Assembly: GCA_009668975.1 (NCBI GenBank)
Contig: SBEG01000019.1
Coordinates: 20,182 to 84,181 of the forward strand
Reading direction: 5' to 3'
Source: Deltaproteobacteria bacterium
GTDB taxonomy: Bacteria; Desulfobacterota; Desulfuromonadia; Geobacterales; Geobacteraceae
DNA length: 64,000 nt
Shown here: positions 16,164 to 24,727 of the stretch, one piece after another
How the letters are laid out: each line of letters starts with the position of its first letter
Position numbering within the stretch: the first letter of the stretch is position 1
Position numbers and translations under genes: made by a program
Notes under the pieces: model-generated
The model's database searches: none
What the model saw: only the letters and a program-made list of their open reading frames with translations
What the model was told of the DNA's origin: nothing

Positions 16164-16769
16164 CTACGGGGCTTCAACCACCATGAGTTTCAGTGCCAAA
16201 GGTACAAGTTGGGAGCGCCGCGAAACATTGACCTTGCGGAAGATTCGGCTGATGTGGGTTTTCACCGTCTGTTCGCTGATACAAAGTTTGTCCGCGATCT
16301 CCCGATTCATAAGCCCCTGAGAAATCAGTATGACGATTTCCCGCTCCTTCTTGGACAAACTGAGGTCCTGGCCAGTTGATCGCATGGATTCGGCATGCTG
16401 GATCAGTGCCTTGACTTTACGGTTATCGAGCCAGACCTGACCATCATTGATAGCTTGAACCGCTTTTTTGAAGTGGGAGAGATCGGAGTGTGTCGAGAGG
16501 ACCCCATCTATCTTATGGGTCAGGAGCAGAGAGGTGATTTCGTCCTCGCCAAGACCATAGTCGAGCAGAATTACTTTTACGGCAGGTTCCGCCAAAGGCA
16601 TCCCCTTTCGCAGTGAATGACAATCCGCGATGATAAAATCCGGGCAGAATGTCTTTCTCTGCGAGAAATCCGCAATGGTACGCAACTGATAATCTTCCTG
16701 CTCACGTCCCAGGGCTTCCTTAAGTGCCTCGCCCAAAAGGGAGCTGCCCAGATTGATCAGAATATTCAC
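16164..16769 (-). CDS. LuxR/NarL-type regulator with degenerate receiver domain
   Basis: 201 residues. The C-terminal 65 residues are a LuxR helix-turn-helix (LSKKEREIVILISQGLMNREIADKL, then SEQTVKTHISRIFRKVNVSRR). The N-terminal 120 residues have the length and helix/strand pattern of a receiver, and an aspartate in IIADCHSL at the usual place. However, the acidic pair after strand 1 is missing (MNILINLGSSLL) and the conserved lysine is not found in VILLDYGLGEDE. Phosphorylation-dependent control is therefore doubtful. It is monocistronic, with no histidine kinase alongside. Confidence 0.82.
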   Translation of the reverse strand: MNILINLGSSLLGEALKEALGREQEDYQLRTIADFSQRKTFCPDFIIADCHSLRKGMPLAEPAVKVILLDYGLGEDEITSLLLTHKIDGVLSTHSDLSHFKKAVQAINDGQVWLDNRKVKALIQHAESMRSTGQDLSLSKKEREIVILISQGLMNREIADKLCISEQTVKTHISRIFRKVNVSRRSQLVPLALKLMVVEAP

Positions 16770-16974
16770 GATGATTCCTTCCTTTGTCAGTAAAAGTCCC
16801 TAACAAACCCTGAATGTTTAATGCGCCGGACGTACCGGCAGATAGTAGCAGAAGTAATATTAAAAGTACATAATGTTTCCTGTCAAGGAAAGAAACAACC
16901 GTAGACTGCAAAAATTAAAATGGGATTCAGAATGGCGCAGGTGCCGTATTCTTCAGCCACCGCGGCAGCTTTGT

Positions 16975-17913
16975 TCAGGAGAGATCCGAAGCAGAAAAGG
17001 GTGCAGCCTGCCCGGAAAACAGGTAGGGTGATAGCTCCAACATCCGCTCGGCAAGTGTGGAAATTTCTTCGAGGAGGTTTTTGTCGATTTTTTTCAACCA
17101 GCGCTTCGGTATGCCTTCCATACCATAGTAAGCCCCCGCAAGCATGCCAGCAATGGCCCCGGTGGTATCCGCATCACCACCCTGGTTTACCGTCTCCACC
17201 AGGCAAGACTCGAAATCCCTGGTTTTGAAAAAATGGTGAAATACGGTCTGCATGGTATCAACCACATAAGCGGTAGCAAGGCCATGGTAGGGTTCAAAGC
17301 GGAAGTTTTCATGATTCGTCAGGAGCTCTTCAAGTTCCCGGCGCAAGCGTGATTTTGAATAGCCCAGCAGGGCAAGATGGACCAGCCTGCCAAGGGCGAT
17401 ACAGGCCGCATCGGACAAAGGGTGGTTGTGTGTCAGGTGAGCCTGTTGCAGGGCATAGTCTTCCAGCAGATTTTCACTGCCGAAGGTACACAGGGCAACC
17501 GGTAGCATCCGCATGCACGCGCCGTTGCCGGCGTCCCACTGATTATACGGAGACTCCAGAACCCCTTTGAGCATATAGTTTCGGATCCCCCGGCGGCAGG
17601 TATCTCCCACATCGATCGGCTTGGTGCGAAGCCAGGCGGCAAAAGCTTCCGCAATTCCCGGCAGCGACCAGCCACCTTTCAGGTCAATGGCGCGGGCGAT
17701 GCAGAGGGACATTTCCGTGTCATCGGTAATCTGCCCCGGTTTCAGGCGGAGCCAGCCGCCCCCGATAATCTCCCGCACCGTGCCATGCTTGGAACGGATC
17801 TCACCGGGAGTCATGAATTCAAGGCCAGCGCCGAGGGCGTCCCCCACCGCAACACCAAGAAATGCGGCCCGTGCCCTGGTGCGTATATCTTCAGCTGTTC
17901 CCGTAATAGTCAT
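16975..17913 (-). CDS. ADP-ribosylglycohydrolase, DraG-like
   Basis: 312 residues from the ATG at 17913. The family motifs are all present: AFLGVAVGDALGAGLEF (residues about 14-30), ITDDTEMSLCIARA with the two metal-binding aspartates, and GGDADTTGAIAGMLAGAYYG near residue 255. These ligate two Mg/Mn ions. DraG removes ADP-ribose from dinitrogenase reductase arginine. Since nifB is divergently placed 350 bp away, a nitrogenase role is attractive, but no draT is seen in the window and other ADP-ribosyl hydrolases share the fold. An in-frame GTG/ATG extension to 18006 is unlikely because its sequence is not family-like. Confidence 0.85.
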   Translation of the reverse strand: MTITGTAEDIRTRARAAFLGVAVGDALGAGLEFMTPGEIRSKHGTVREIIGGGWLRLKPGQITDDTEMSLCIARAIDLKGGWSLPGIAEAFAAWLRTKPIDVGDTCRRGIRNYMLKGVLESPYNQWDAGNGACMRMLPVALCTFGSENLLEDYALQQAHLTHNHPLSDAACIALGRLVHLALLGYSKSRLRRELEELLTNHENFRFEPYHGLATAYVVDTMQTVFHHFFKTRDFESCLVETVNQGGDADTTGAIAGMLAGAYYGMEGIPKRWLKKIDKNLLEEISTLAERMLELSPYLFSGQAAPFSASDLS

Positions 17914-18135
17914 GATGAGAGTCCTGCAATAAACACACCGCAACCATGAACAAAGGTAACTGTTCGAAGTAGCAGGCAAAACCGTTCCGAACCCGGACAA
18001 GCTCAATCGTTCCTCGGCTTTTTTGCCTACTATTTCAGCATCACCTCGTACATTTTAAGCGTCGACTCTGGCACAAAGAATCTCCGTCCAATGGCAAACA
18101 TCAATAAAATCAACAAGAAGCCATAATTACATTTC

Positions 18136-18151
18136 TGGCACGATTTCTGCC
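18136..18151 (+). promoter_or_regulatory. Sigma-54 promoter of nifB
   Basis: TGGCACGATTTCTGCC has the -24 GG and -12 GC separated by exactly ten bases and a perfect TGGCAC element. Transcription would start near 18162, exactly where the leader hairpins begin. Confidence 0.87.
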
Positions 18152-18161
18152 TTACACCAGT

Positions 18162-18228
18162 AACAGTGCAAGAAAGCATTGTTCCACCGGCAACGAAGCC
18201 TGGCGAAATTCAATTCGCCAGGCTTTTT
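18162..18228 (+). promoter_or_regulatory. nifB leader: hexaloop hairpin followed by intrinsic terminator (ANTAR-like)
   Basis: First hairpin: AACAGTGC (18162-18169) and GCATTGTT (18176-18183) form an 8-bp stem with a G-U pair around the six-base loop AAGAAA. Second hairpin: AGCCTGGCGAA (18197-18207) and TTCGCCAGGCT (18214-18224) form a perfect 11-bp stem around the six-base loop ATTCAA and run into TTTTT, so it is a terminator inside the leader. Two six-base-loop hairpins with the second in the terminator is the layout recognised by ANTAR antiterminators, and Geobacter nif genes are known to use one (GnfR). The loops keep A at position 1 but not the usual G at position 4. Confidence 0.7.
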
Positions 18229-18266
18229 CAGTTTCAGCCCTCAAGCGGTTCAGAAAGGAGACTCCC

Positions 18267-19136
18267 ATGGCAACAAGCTGCGATAAGAAGAAAAATATTC
18301 AGGGACATCCCTGTTTCGGCGGCAACCACAAAAACAACGGCAGAATGCATCTGGCGGTGGCTCCCCGCTGTAACATCAAATGTGGCTACTGCTCGAGGAA
18401 GCACGATTGTGCCAACGAATCCCGCCCAGGCGTAACCAGCAAGATCCTGACCCCGGAGGAGGCCATTGTCAAAGTCCGGGAGGTCATGGCCAGCGAGATT
18501 CTCGGTCCGATCATCAAGGTTATCGGCATAGCCGGCCCCGGAGATCCTTTGGCAAACGAAGAAACTTTCAGGACCTTCGAACTCCTCGACCAGGAGTTCC
18601 CCCAGCTCATCAAGTGCATGAGCACCAACGGCCTGCTCCTGCCGGAAAAAATCGAACGGCTCGAAGCCCTGAATCTTTGCAGTATTACCGTTACCCTGAA
18701 TGCACTTGATCCGGAAGTGGCGGGGAAAATCTATTCCCGCATTGCCTATCAGGGTAAAACCTACACTGGCCGCGAAGCAGGTGAAATTCTTATCGCCAAC
18801 CAGCTCAAAGGTATCGAACTGGCCGCCCGCTTTGGCATGACCGTCAAGGTAAACACGGTCCTCATCCCGGGAATCAATGACGAGCAGATTCCGCTGATCG
18901 CCAGAAAAATAAAGGAACTGGGGGCAACGGTCATGAATATCATGCCCCTCATCCCTCAAGCTGATTTCGCCGATGTCGCCCCTCCCAGTCACGAAAGACT
19001 GGAGGAAATCCGTCTTGCCAATGAGCAGATCATCGGACAATTCAAGCATTGCCGCCAGTGCCGGGCCGATGCCGTCGGGCTCATCGGGCAGGACGTGAAG
19101 TTCGCCGAATCGGGATGTAATCCTGATGCAGCCTGA
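18267..19136 (+). CDS. nifB: Nitrogenase cofactor biosynthesis protein NifB (radical SAM only)
   Basis: 289 residues. NifB builds the 8Fe-9S-C precursor (NifB-co) of the nitrogenase cofactor. The signature is intact: HPCFGG, then GRMHLAVAPRCNIKCGYCSRK with the radical-SAM CX3CX2C cysteines, DCANESRPGV, IAGPGDPLAN, and the C-terminal CRQCRADAVGLIGQD with two more cluster cysteines. The NifX-like C-terminal domain of proteobacterial NifB is absent, as in archaeal and many anaerobe forms. It is expressed from a sigma-54 promoter through a terminator leader. A GNAT gene follows 18 bp later. Confidence 0.95.
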   Translation: MATSCDKKKNIQGHPCFGGNHKNNGRMHLAVAPRCNIKCGYCSRKHDCANESRPGVTSKILTPEEAIVKVREVMASEILGPIIKVIGIAGPGDPLANEETFRTFELLDQEFPQLIKCMSTNGLLLPEKIERLEALNLCSITVTLNALDPEVAGKIYSRIAYQGKTYTGREAGEILIANQLKGIELAARFGMTVKVNTVLIPGINDEQIPLIARKIKELGATVMNIMPLIPQADFADVAPPSHERLEEIRLANEQIIGQFKHCRQCRADAVGLIGQDVKFAESGCNPDAA

Positions 19137-19154
19137 CGCCGACGGCATACCTTT

Positions 19155-19997
19155 GTGCAGCCGGATAGCAACGAGTGCGTACGTTCAAAAAGGAAGGTGA
19201 CGGAATTGTTCTGTAACGAGGATATCAGCGAGTTCCTCTCGCTCGCGGCTGAGGAAGGTTGGATCAGCGATGCCTGGGAATTGGAGTTTCTGCGGACAGC
19301 CTTTCCCTCCGGCTGCCTGGTCTGCCGGAACAAGGGAATCCCCGTGGCCTTTCTCACCTCGATAAAGTACGAAAAGAGCGGCTGGATCGGCAATCTGCTG
19401 GTGCGAAAGGAATGGCGGGGGCAGGGTCTCGGATCGGCTCTATTTGAAAGAGCGCTGGATCTGCTTGAGCAAGCCGGCACGAGAACCATCTGGCTCACCG
19501 CTTCAGAATCCGGCCGGCCGATTTATGAGCGTCATGGTTTTCTAGCCATCGACACGGTACATCGTTGGCTGGCCAAGGGACAAATCCTTGCCGGAGCACC
19601 TGACAGCGATTACCGCGGGATGCTCGCCCTGGATGAAACCGGTTGGGGAGACCGCAGGGAGGAGTTGCTCCGTGCGACGATCAACCACGGCAGCTCCACT
19701 CTTCTGCCGGGTGGCTTTCTGATCCGGCAGAGGTGGGGAAATGCCATCCAGATCGGACCGTGGAGCAGCAGCAACCCGAGAGTCGCACAGCAGCTCCTGA
19801 CGAACACCATTACGCCAACTGTTGACGGTCCGCGGATATTCCTCGACGTTCCCGAGGGAAACTGCGAGGCAACGAAGCTGATGTACGGAACAGGCTTCAG
19901 CCGGCAATCGTCCACCACACTCATGTACCGGGGAGAAAAACCGGCCTACTCTCCGGAAAGGATTTATGCCCTTGCCAGCATGGGCAGCATGGGCTAG
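19155..19997 (+). CDS. GNAT-family N-acetyltransferase (double GNAT fold)
   Basis: 280 residues with a GTG start 18 bp after nifB, so probably in its operon; a second GTG at 19198 is possible. The N-terminal half is a complete GNAT domain: WIGNLLVRKEWRGQGLGSALFERAL contains the acetyl-CoA Q/RxxGxG/A loop (RGQGLG), followed by GRPIYERHGF. The C-terminal half (RIFLDVPEGNCEATKLMYGTGF) looks like a second, shorter acetyltransferase-like domain. Substrate unknown; the nifB linkage is by position only. Its TAG stop lies in a fragment of the dispersed repeat. Confidence 0.8.
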   Translation: MQPDSNECVRSKRKVTELFCNEDISEFLSLAAEEGWISDAWELEFLRTAFPSGCLVCRNKGIPVAFLTSIKYEKSGWIGNLLVRKEWRGQGLGSALFERALDLLEQAGTRTIWLTASESGRPIYERHGFLAIDTVHRWLAKGQILAGAPDSDYRGMLALDETGWGDRREELLRATINHGSSTLLPGGFLIRQRWGNAIQIGPWSSSNPRVAQQLLTNTITPTVDGPRIFLDVPEGNCEATKLMYGTGFSRQSSTTLMYRGEKPAYSPERIYALASMGSMG

Positions 19998-20033
19998 GAG
20001 CCTGTCGGGCTTAGGAAATCGAAGCGAAAATTC
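19995..20033. repeat. One-ended fragment of the MITE-like repeat
   Basis: TAGGAGCCTGTCGGGCTTAG followed by GAAATCGAAGCGAAAATTC is the inverse of the right end of the element at 13439-13607. The fragment exactly fills the gap between the GNAT stop codon and the convergent Tex stop codon, and its first TAG is the GNAT stop. Confidence 0.85.
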
Positions 20034-20035
20034 AA

Positions 20036-22318
20036 CTACTTCTTTTTCACCCGAAATCCCGCACCCTCCAGGCCCTTGAGATCCAGCCCACCTGAAGTGG
20101 CCTGCACAACGGTTTTTTCACTCTTCTCCCGCCGCGGACGCTGAACGCCCGGTCCTTCGGCTTCGCGAATGGAAAGGGAAATTCTCTTGCGCTCGAGATC
20201 GACCGAAAGGACCTTTACTTTCACCACCTGTCCCACACTGACGGCATCGTTCGGGTCCTTGATGAAGCGATCCGCAAGGTGACTGACATGAACCAGGCCG
20301 TCCTGGTGCACCCCGACATCCACGAAGGCACCGAATGCCGTGACATTCGTCACCACCCCCTGCAGCACCAGTCCTTCTTTCAGGTCGGAAATCTCCCGGA
20401 TATCATCACGGAAAACCGTCGCCTCGAATTCCTTTCGCGGATCCCTCCCCGGCTTTTTCAGTTCGTCCAGGATGTCCCGCAAGGTGGGCAGACCGATCTG
20501 CCCGGATACATAGCGTGCCAGATCGATCCGTGACACCAGGGCAGGGGTGGAGACAAGCTCTTGCAGGGAAACACCCAGGTCAGAAGCCATGGATTCGACA
20601 ACGGGGTAGCGCTCGGGATGTACCGCCGTATTGTCCAAAGGGTTACGTCCCTCGCGGATACGGAGAAATCCGGCGGACTGCTCGAAGGCCTTTGCCCCGA
20701 AGCGGGGAACCTGGAGCAGTGCATTGCGTGACGGAAACGAGCCGTGCTCGTCGCGATGGCGCACGATCGACTTGGCAAGAGAGGCGCCGAGTCCGGAAAC
20801 ATAGGACAGGAGCGCCCAGGACGCGGTATTCAGATCAACACCCACGAAGTTGACGCACGACTCAACAACCGCATCGAGCGACTTTTTCAGCTGGGGCTGA
20901 CTGACATCGTGCTGATATTGCCCGACGCCGATACTCTTGGGATCGATCTTGACCAACTCCGCCAAGGGATCCTGGAGTCGGCGGGCGATGGAGATGGCCC
21001 CTCGAATCGTAAGGTCGAGATCGGGAAATTCCTCACGGGCAATGTCAGAGGCCGAATAAACGCTGGCACCGGCCTCGCTTACCAGGACCACGGGCAAGGA
21101 CAGCTCCGCGGCGGCCAAGGCTGACCGGACAAACTGCTCCGTTTCCCTGCCGGCCGTGCCGTTGCCCACGGCAATCATCTCGATATCATTGCCGGTAACG
21201 ATTTTGAGAAGATCGTGACCTGCCGCCTCGGCTTTTCCCTTGCCGGAATGGGGATAGATGGTCAGGTGGTCGGCGAAGCGGCCGATCGCATCGACGGCCG
21301 CAACCTTACAGCCGGTGCGCAGGCCCGGGTCAACGCCGAGGACCCGCTTCCCCCCGACCGGAGGAGCCAGAAGCAGATTCCGCAGGTTATCGGCAAACAC
21401 CTTGATTGCCGCCTCGTCGGCATGCTGCTTTGCCTCCAGACGCAATTCAACCTCGATGGAAGGGGCCAGCAATCGTTTATAGGCATCCTCCACGACCCGT
21501 GCAAGAAATTCCTGGCAAACACTAGTGCCGCTAATGACCCGGGCTTTCAAACCGGCAAGAATTTCCTCTACCGGGGCCAGAATGGCAAGGAAAAGCACCT
21601 CCTCCTTTTCGCCCCGCCGCATGGCGAGCATCCGGTGGGACGGCACATCCTTCAGCACTTCCTGGTAATCGTAATACATCTCGAATTTGGTAACGGCATC
21701 CTTTTTGTCTGCCGCGACCCGCGCAGAAATTCGGCCCTGTTCCCAGGTAAGGCGGCGGACAAAGGCCCGGAGATCGGCATCTTCCGCAATCCGCTCGGCC
21801 AGTATATGACCGGCGCCGTCCAGTGCGGCCGTTGTGTCGGGAACCTCACGCGCCGCATCGACAAAGGGGAGTGCGGCCTCTTCCAGGGAAACAGCCGTCA
21901 ATTCCTGTGCAAAAAGCAGATCAGCCAGCGGCTCAAGGCCCCGCTCTCTGGCAATAGTTGCTTTTGTGCGACGCTTCGGCTTGAAGGGCAGATATAGATC
22001 CTCCAACTCGGTCTTCAGGCGTGTCACCTGAATACGCTGTGCCAGTTCCGCGGTCAGCTTTCCCTGCTCTTCAATTGATTTAAGAACCGTCCTTTTGCGT
22101 TCTTCAAGTTCGGTAAAGTAGGTATAACGTTCTTCGACAAAACGGATTGCCACTTCATCCAGCTCACCGGTCTGCTCTTTCCGATAGCGTGCGATAAAAG
22201 GCACCGTGGCCCCCTCCCGCAGCAGGGTTACGGTGTTTTCCACTTGCTGTCGCGTGAACCCGCACTCTTCGATCAGCCAGGGAAGAATCAGGTCAAATTT
22301 TGAATCGCTGTGAGACAT
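20036..22318 (-). CDS. tex: Tex-family transcription accessory protein
   Basis: 760 residues, normal for Tex. Domains in order: N-terminal helical region (FIARYRKEQTGELDEVAIRFVEERY, LYLPFKPKRRTKATIARERGLEPLADLL), YqgF/RNase H-like domain (VLGVDPGLRTGCKVAAVD), a helix-hairpin-helix pair (YVSGLGASLAKSIVRHR, LLQVPRFGAKAFEQSAGFLRI) and a C-terminal S1 domain (EGLVLQGVVTNVTAFGAFVD then KVKVLSVDLERKRISLS). It binds nucleic acid and is a conserved cytoplasmic transcription-associated factor of uncertain exact role. The chain ends in a basic tail KVKKK. Confidence 0.95.
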   Translation of the reverse strand: MSHSDSKFDLILPWLIEECGFTRQQVENTVTLLREGATVPFIARYRKEQTGELDEVAIRFVEERYTYFTELEERKRTVLKSIEEQGKLTAELAQRIQVTRLKTELEDLYLPFKPKRRTKATIARERGLEPLADLLFAQELTAVSLEEAALPFVDAAREVPDTTAALDGAGHILAERIAEDADLRAFVRRLTWEQGRISARVAADKKDAVTKFEMYYDYQEVLKDVPSHRMLAMRRGEKEEVLFLAILAPVEEILAGLKARVISGTSVCQEFLARVVEDAYKRLLAPSIEVELRLEAKQHADEAAIKVFADNLRNLLLAPPVGGKRVLGVDPGLRTGCKVAAVDAIGRFADHLTIYPHSGKGKAEAAGHDLLKIVTGNDIEMIAVGNGTAGRETEQFVRSALAAAELSLPVVLVSEAGASVYSASDIAREEFPDLDLTIRGAISIARRLQDPLAELVKIDPKSIGVGQYQHDVSQPQLKKSLDAVVESCVNFVGVDLNTASWALLSYVSGLGASLAKSIVRHRDEHGSFPSRNALLQVPRFGAKAFEQSAGFLRIREGRNPLDNTAVHPERYPVVESMASDLGVSLQELVSTPALVSRIDLARYVSGQIGLPTLRDILDELKKPGRDPRKEFEATVFRDDIREISDLKEGLVLQGVVTNVTAFGAFVDVGVHQDGLVHVSHLADRFIKDPNDAVSVGQVVKVKVLSVDLERKRISLSIREAEGPGVQRPRREKSEKTVVQATSGGLDLKGLEGAGFRVKKK

Positions 22319-22502
22319 GGGAATACCTTTCAGGAATAGTGGTTCGGCTATCTGCGCACCTGGAAGCAGGCGCTCGCCAGTGACGGCAACAGCAGCACTG
22401 TCAACCCAAGGGGAACGAACAATAGCACACTCGGGTCAAGGTTTAAAGTGGTCGAGGGAGAATATTCATAAGCGGAAAGCAGAGGATTTCCAGACCGTAC
22501 GC

Positions 22503-22537
22503 AAAAAAAAAGCTCCGGAGTTACCCGGAGCTTTTTT
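22503..22537. terminator. Intrinsic terminator downstream of the cold-shock gene
   Basis: AGCTCCGG and CCGGAGCT around a short loop, with A-runs on one side and T-runs on the other, so it works on both strands. It lies just after the csp stop codon. Confidence 0.85.
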
Positions 22538-22553
22538 CCGACGTGAAGTTGAA

Positions 22554-22754
22554 TCAGATTTTTGAAACGTTTGCAGCCTGAAGGCCTTTCGGGCCTTTGA
22601 CAACATCAAACGTCACCCTATCACCTTCGGAAAGAGATTTAAACCCTTCCCCGACGATGGCGGAAAAATGGCAGAATACGTCTTCGCCATTTTCCTGCTC
22701 AAGAAAACCAAAACCCTTGCTGTCATTAAACCACTTAACTGTTCCGTTTACCAT
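22554..22754 (-). CDS. Cold-shock protein (CspA family)
   Basis: 66 residues from the ATG at 22754, with GGGAGA upstream. [31 protein letters not shown] carries both RNP-like motifs (KGFGFL and DVFCHF; the usual VFVHF has C in place of V). It is a single-domain OB fold that binds single-stranded nucleic acid as an RNA chaperone. An in-frame extension to 22796 adds 14 residues that are not family-like. It is transcribed alone and followed by a strong terminator. Confidence 0.95.
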   Translation of the reverse strand: MVNGTVKWFNDSKGFGFLEQENGEDVFCHFSAIVGEGFKSLSEGDRVTFDVVKGPKGLQAANVSKI

Positions 22755-23412
22755 GTACGTACTTTCTCCCGATCCATCTTGTTTTTTTATCAACAACCAT
22801 CCCGAATACTTTTTCGTTTTACCGTTTTAGGCATTCAATGTCAAGCAATTTAAGAGTCTCCCGTTCCCTCACGATACGAGGCGAAAATACTTCAATTATC
22901 TCGAGAAAAGTACAAATATCTTCTCGGACGGCAGGGCACCAGCGCGTATCTGACAGTTGCCGCACTTTCAATCCGAAGAAGTCAGGTAACGACCGGTTGA
23001 GCGGCATGGCAGAATTTCTTCTGCATGCCCAGATATTCAATCACCCGTTTTTCTCAACAGCTCCTGTTGATAAACTGTTGAAAACCATGTTGATAAACCT
23101 GAAAAGTTCCATGAATTCTTGAGCTGACTTCAAATTGCCCAAATCATACTCAACACAATCATTCCTTAAATATCAGTATGTTATAAAAATATTCGTTAAT
23201 TTCGGCAAGTTACGCGGGTTATTGTATTTGCTGTTATTGTCCGCAGAACGGTCAAACAGCTTATAAACAGGCGATATATTTCAGAAGATATAACACTACG
23301 CCTGCCAATACAATGCAGTGACCTCTTAAGCAGCCTGAACAGGCTCAGCACGCGCCCTTATCCATCAGAAAACCGAACACCGTCATTGCTTGACTGCATA
23401 AGACGTTACCTG
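22755..23412. other. AT-rich non-coding stretch between rhomboid and cold-shock genes
   Basis: The csp promoter and 5' leader must lie in the left part on the minus strand. A 73-codon frame at 22819-23040 (-) cannot be matched to a family and has no clear ribosome site. I see no RNA gene or repeat in the rest. Confidence 0.4.
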
Positions 23413-24372
23413 TTACCGCCCTGAAACCAGAGCAGCCCACCAGGCCACCACAGGAACAGCAGCGGCCCCAAGCGCCAGCAGGACATTACCACGAGTGCCG
23501 GGACGACCACGCCTCTCAACAAAAAATGCAGCTGCCAAACCGAAAAGTAGCCCAAACACGAAGCCAAAGAGGTGCGCTCCGATATCGGTATTTTCCCCTG
23601 ACGTGCCAAGCATTGCCAATAAGGCAAGAGCTCCGGCAACAGGCCGAAACCAGCTGTTGCGAAGTCGACCATTCCCACGAACCACCTGTAATGCGGCAAG
23701 GATGCCGACTGCTCCGAAGACCAGAGTAGAAGCACCGATAGACGTATGATAGGCGGGGTGAAACCAGGCATTCACAAAGGTGCCAAGGACACCGGACAAC
23801 ACGAGCAGGGTCCAGGCAAGCCCCGCCCCAAGATCCCGGCAGAGATAGACGATGAAAAAACCGCCTATGGTAAGGTTCCCGAATAGGTGCAGCACCCCGG
23901 AATGGAGAGTGAGAGCAGTGACTGACCGCCACCATTGCCCGTCGAGGATCTTGCCTGCTTGAGCGCTACCCAATTCCAGCCAATTGACGGGAGCGTGACC
24001 GAAGAGTGAGATTTCGAGGTGAGTGAGGTTGTGAAAGGTAGCCAAAAGCAGGAGAACCGAGAGCGTTGAAAGTGTGTTTTCCGCCAGGGGGATGGTCTTT
24101 GAAGCACGTGGTGGCCAGTTACGGTTTTCATCTTCAAAGTTGCGCAATTCATCCAATGCGAGAGCAAAAGAGCCCGCCGGGACACGGAGGGTCCAGCCTT
24201 TTCCTTCTTGCTCAACGCGACAGGGAACGGCGCGGGACTCCAGAACCAGAGCCCAGAGGCTGGCCCTTCTTTGGGGAAGGATTGTCAGCGCAGCCGAGCC
24301 TTCCCGCAGGTCAGCAGGTATGGCGCGCCATGGCCCACATTCCAGGCCGATTACTTCCGTATCACTCTCCAT
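23413..24372 (-). CDS. Rhomboid-family intramembrane serine protease
   Basis: 319 residues. About 95 soluble N-terminal residues (some repeats of acidic/aromatic text) are followed by a six-to-seven-helix membrane core. Catalytic serine in YHTSIGASTLVFGAVG (GxS motif), catalytic histidine in DIGAHLFGFVFGLLFG, and the HLFGNLTIGGFF oxyanion-side motif with N in the expected loop. Cleaves membrane-spanning substrates within the inner membrane. The substrate is unknown. Confidence 0.9.
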   Translation of the reverse strand: MESDTEVIGLECGPWRAIPADLREGSAALTILPQRRASLWALVLESRAVPCRVEQEGKGWTLRVPAGSFALALDELRNFEDENRNWPPRASKTIPLAENTLSTLSVLLLLATFHNLTHLEISLFGHAPVNWLELGSAQAGKILDGQWWRSVTALTLHSGVLHLFGNLTIGGFFIVYLCRDLGAGLAWTLLVLSGVLGTFVNAWFHPAYHTSIGASTLVFGAVGILAALQVVRGNGRLRNSWFRPVAGALALLAMLGTSGENTDIGAHLFGFVFGLLFGLAAAFFVERRGRPGTRGNVLLALGAAAVPVVAWWAALVSGR

Positions 24373-24429
24373 AGCAATCAGCAGTGCATGAACTCCTCAA
24401 GGACGCACGGAACGTAGAAACCTGGCAGG

Positions 24430-24699
24430 CTAACGGCATCGTACCGCTCCAACAATCCTGGCCGGACTGAAAGGCTCTTCCTTATAGTAGTTATGCCTGA
24501 GAACGTCGTAACCCTGAGGACAGTGTATTTCGGCCTGTTCTTCCCAATCCCGGTGCAGGATACTGGAGTTGAGCAGGGAGGTCGTCCCGTCATCATGGAC
24601 CTCTATCTCGATAGTGTCGGCAACTCTGGCGGTACGCACAGTCTGCGAGCAAGCGGATAACAGCATCAGCATAAGCAGAATAAATCCGGATCGTACCAT
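24430..24699 (-). CDS. Small lipoprotein of unknown function
   Basis: 89 residues from the ATG at 24699, which has GAGGGG upstream. The signal sequence RSGFILLMLMLLSAC ends in a lipobox (LSAC), so the mature protein is a lipid-anchored envelope protein starting at Cys. The rest (IEIEVHDDGTTSLLNSS, ending VGAVRCR) is too short to place in a family. It follows the CYTH gene on the same strand with a small gap. Confidence 0.75.
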   Translation of the reverse strand: MVRSGFILLMLMLLSACSQTVRTARVADTIEIEVHDDGTTSLLNSSILHRDWEEQAEIHCPQGYDVLRHNYYKEEPFSPARIVGAVRCR

Positions 24700-24727
24700 A
24701 CTCGTGCCCCTCGATTCTTGCAGCAGT

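Noticed and set aside
18234..19148. Minus-strand frame of 304 codons opposite nifB
   Set aside because: nifB carries all family motifs; the reverse frame is a codon-bias shadow.
22819..23040. 73-codon minus-strand frame upstream of the cold-shock gene
   Set aside because: No family resemblance and no convincing ribosome site; could be real but cannot be supported.
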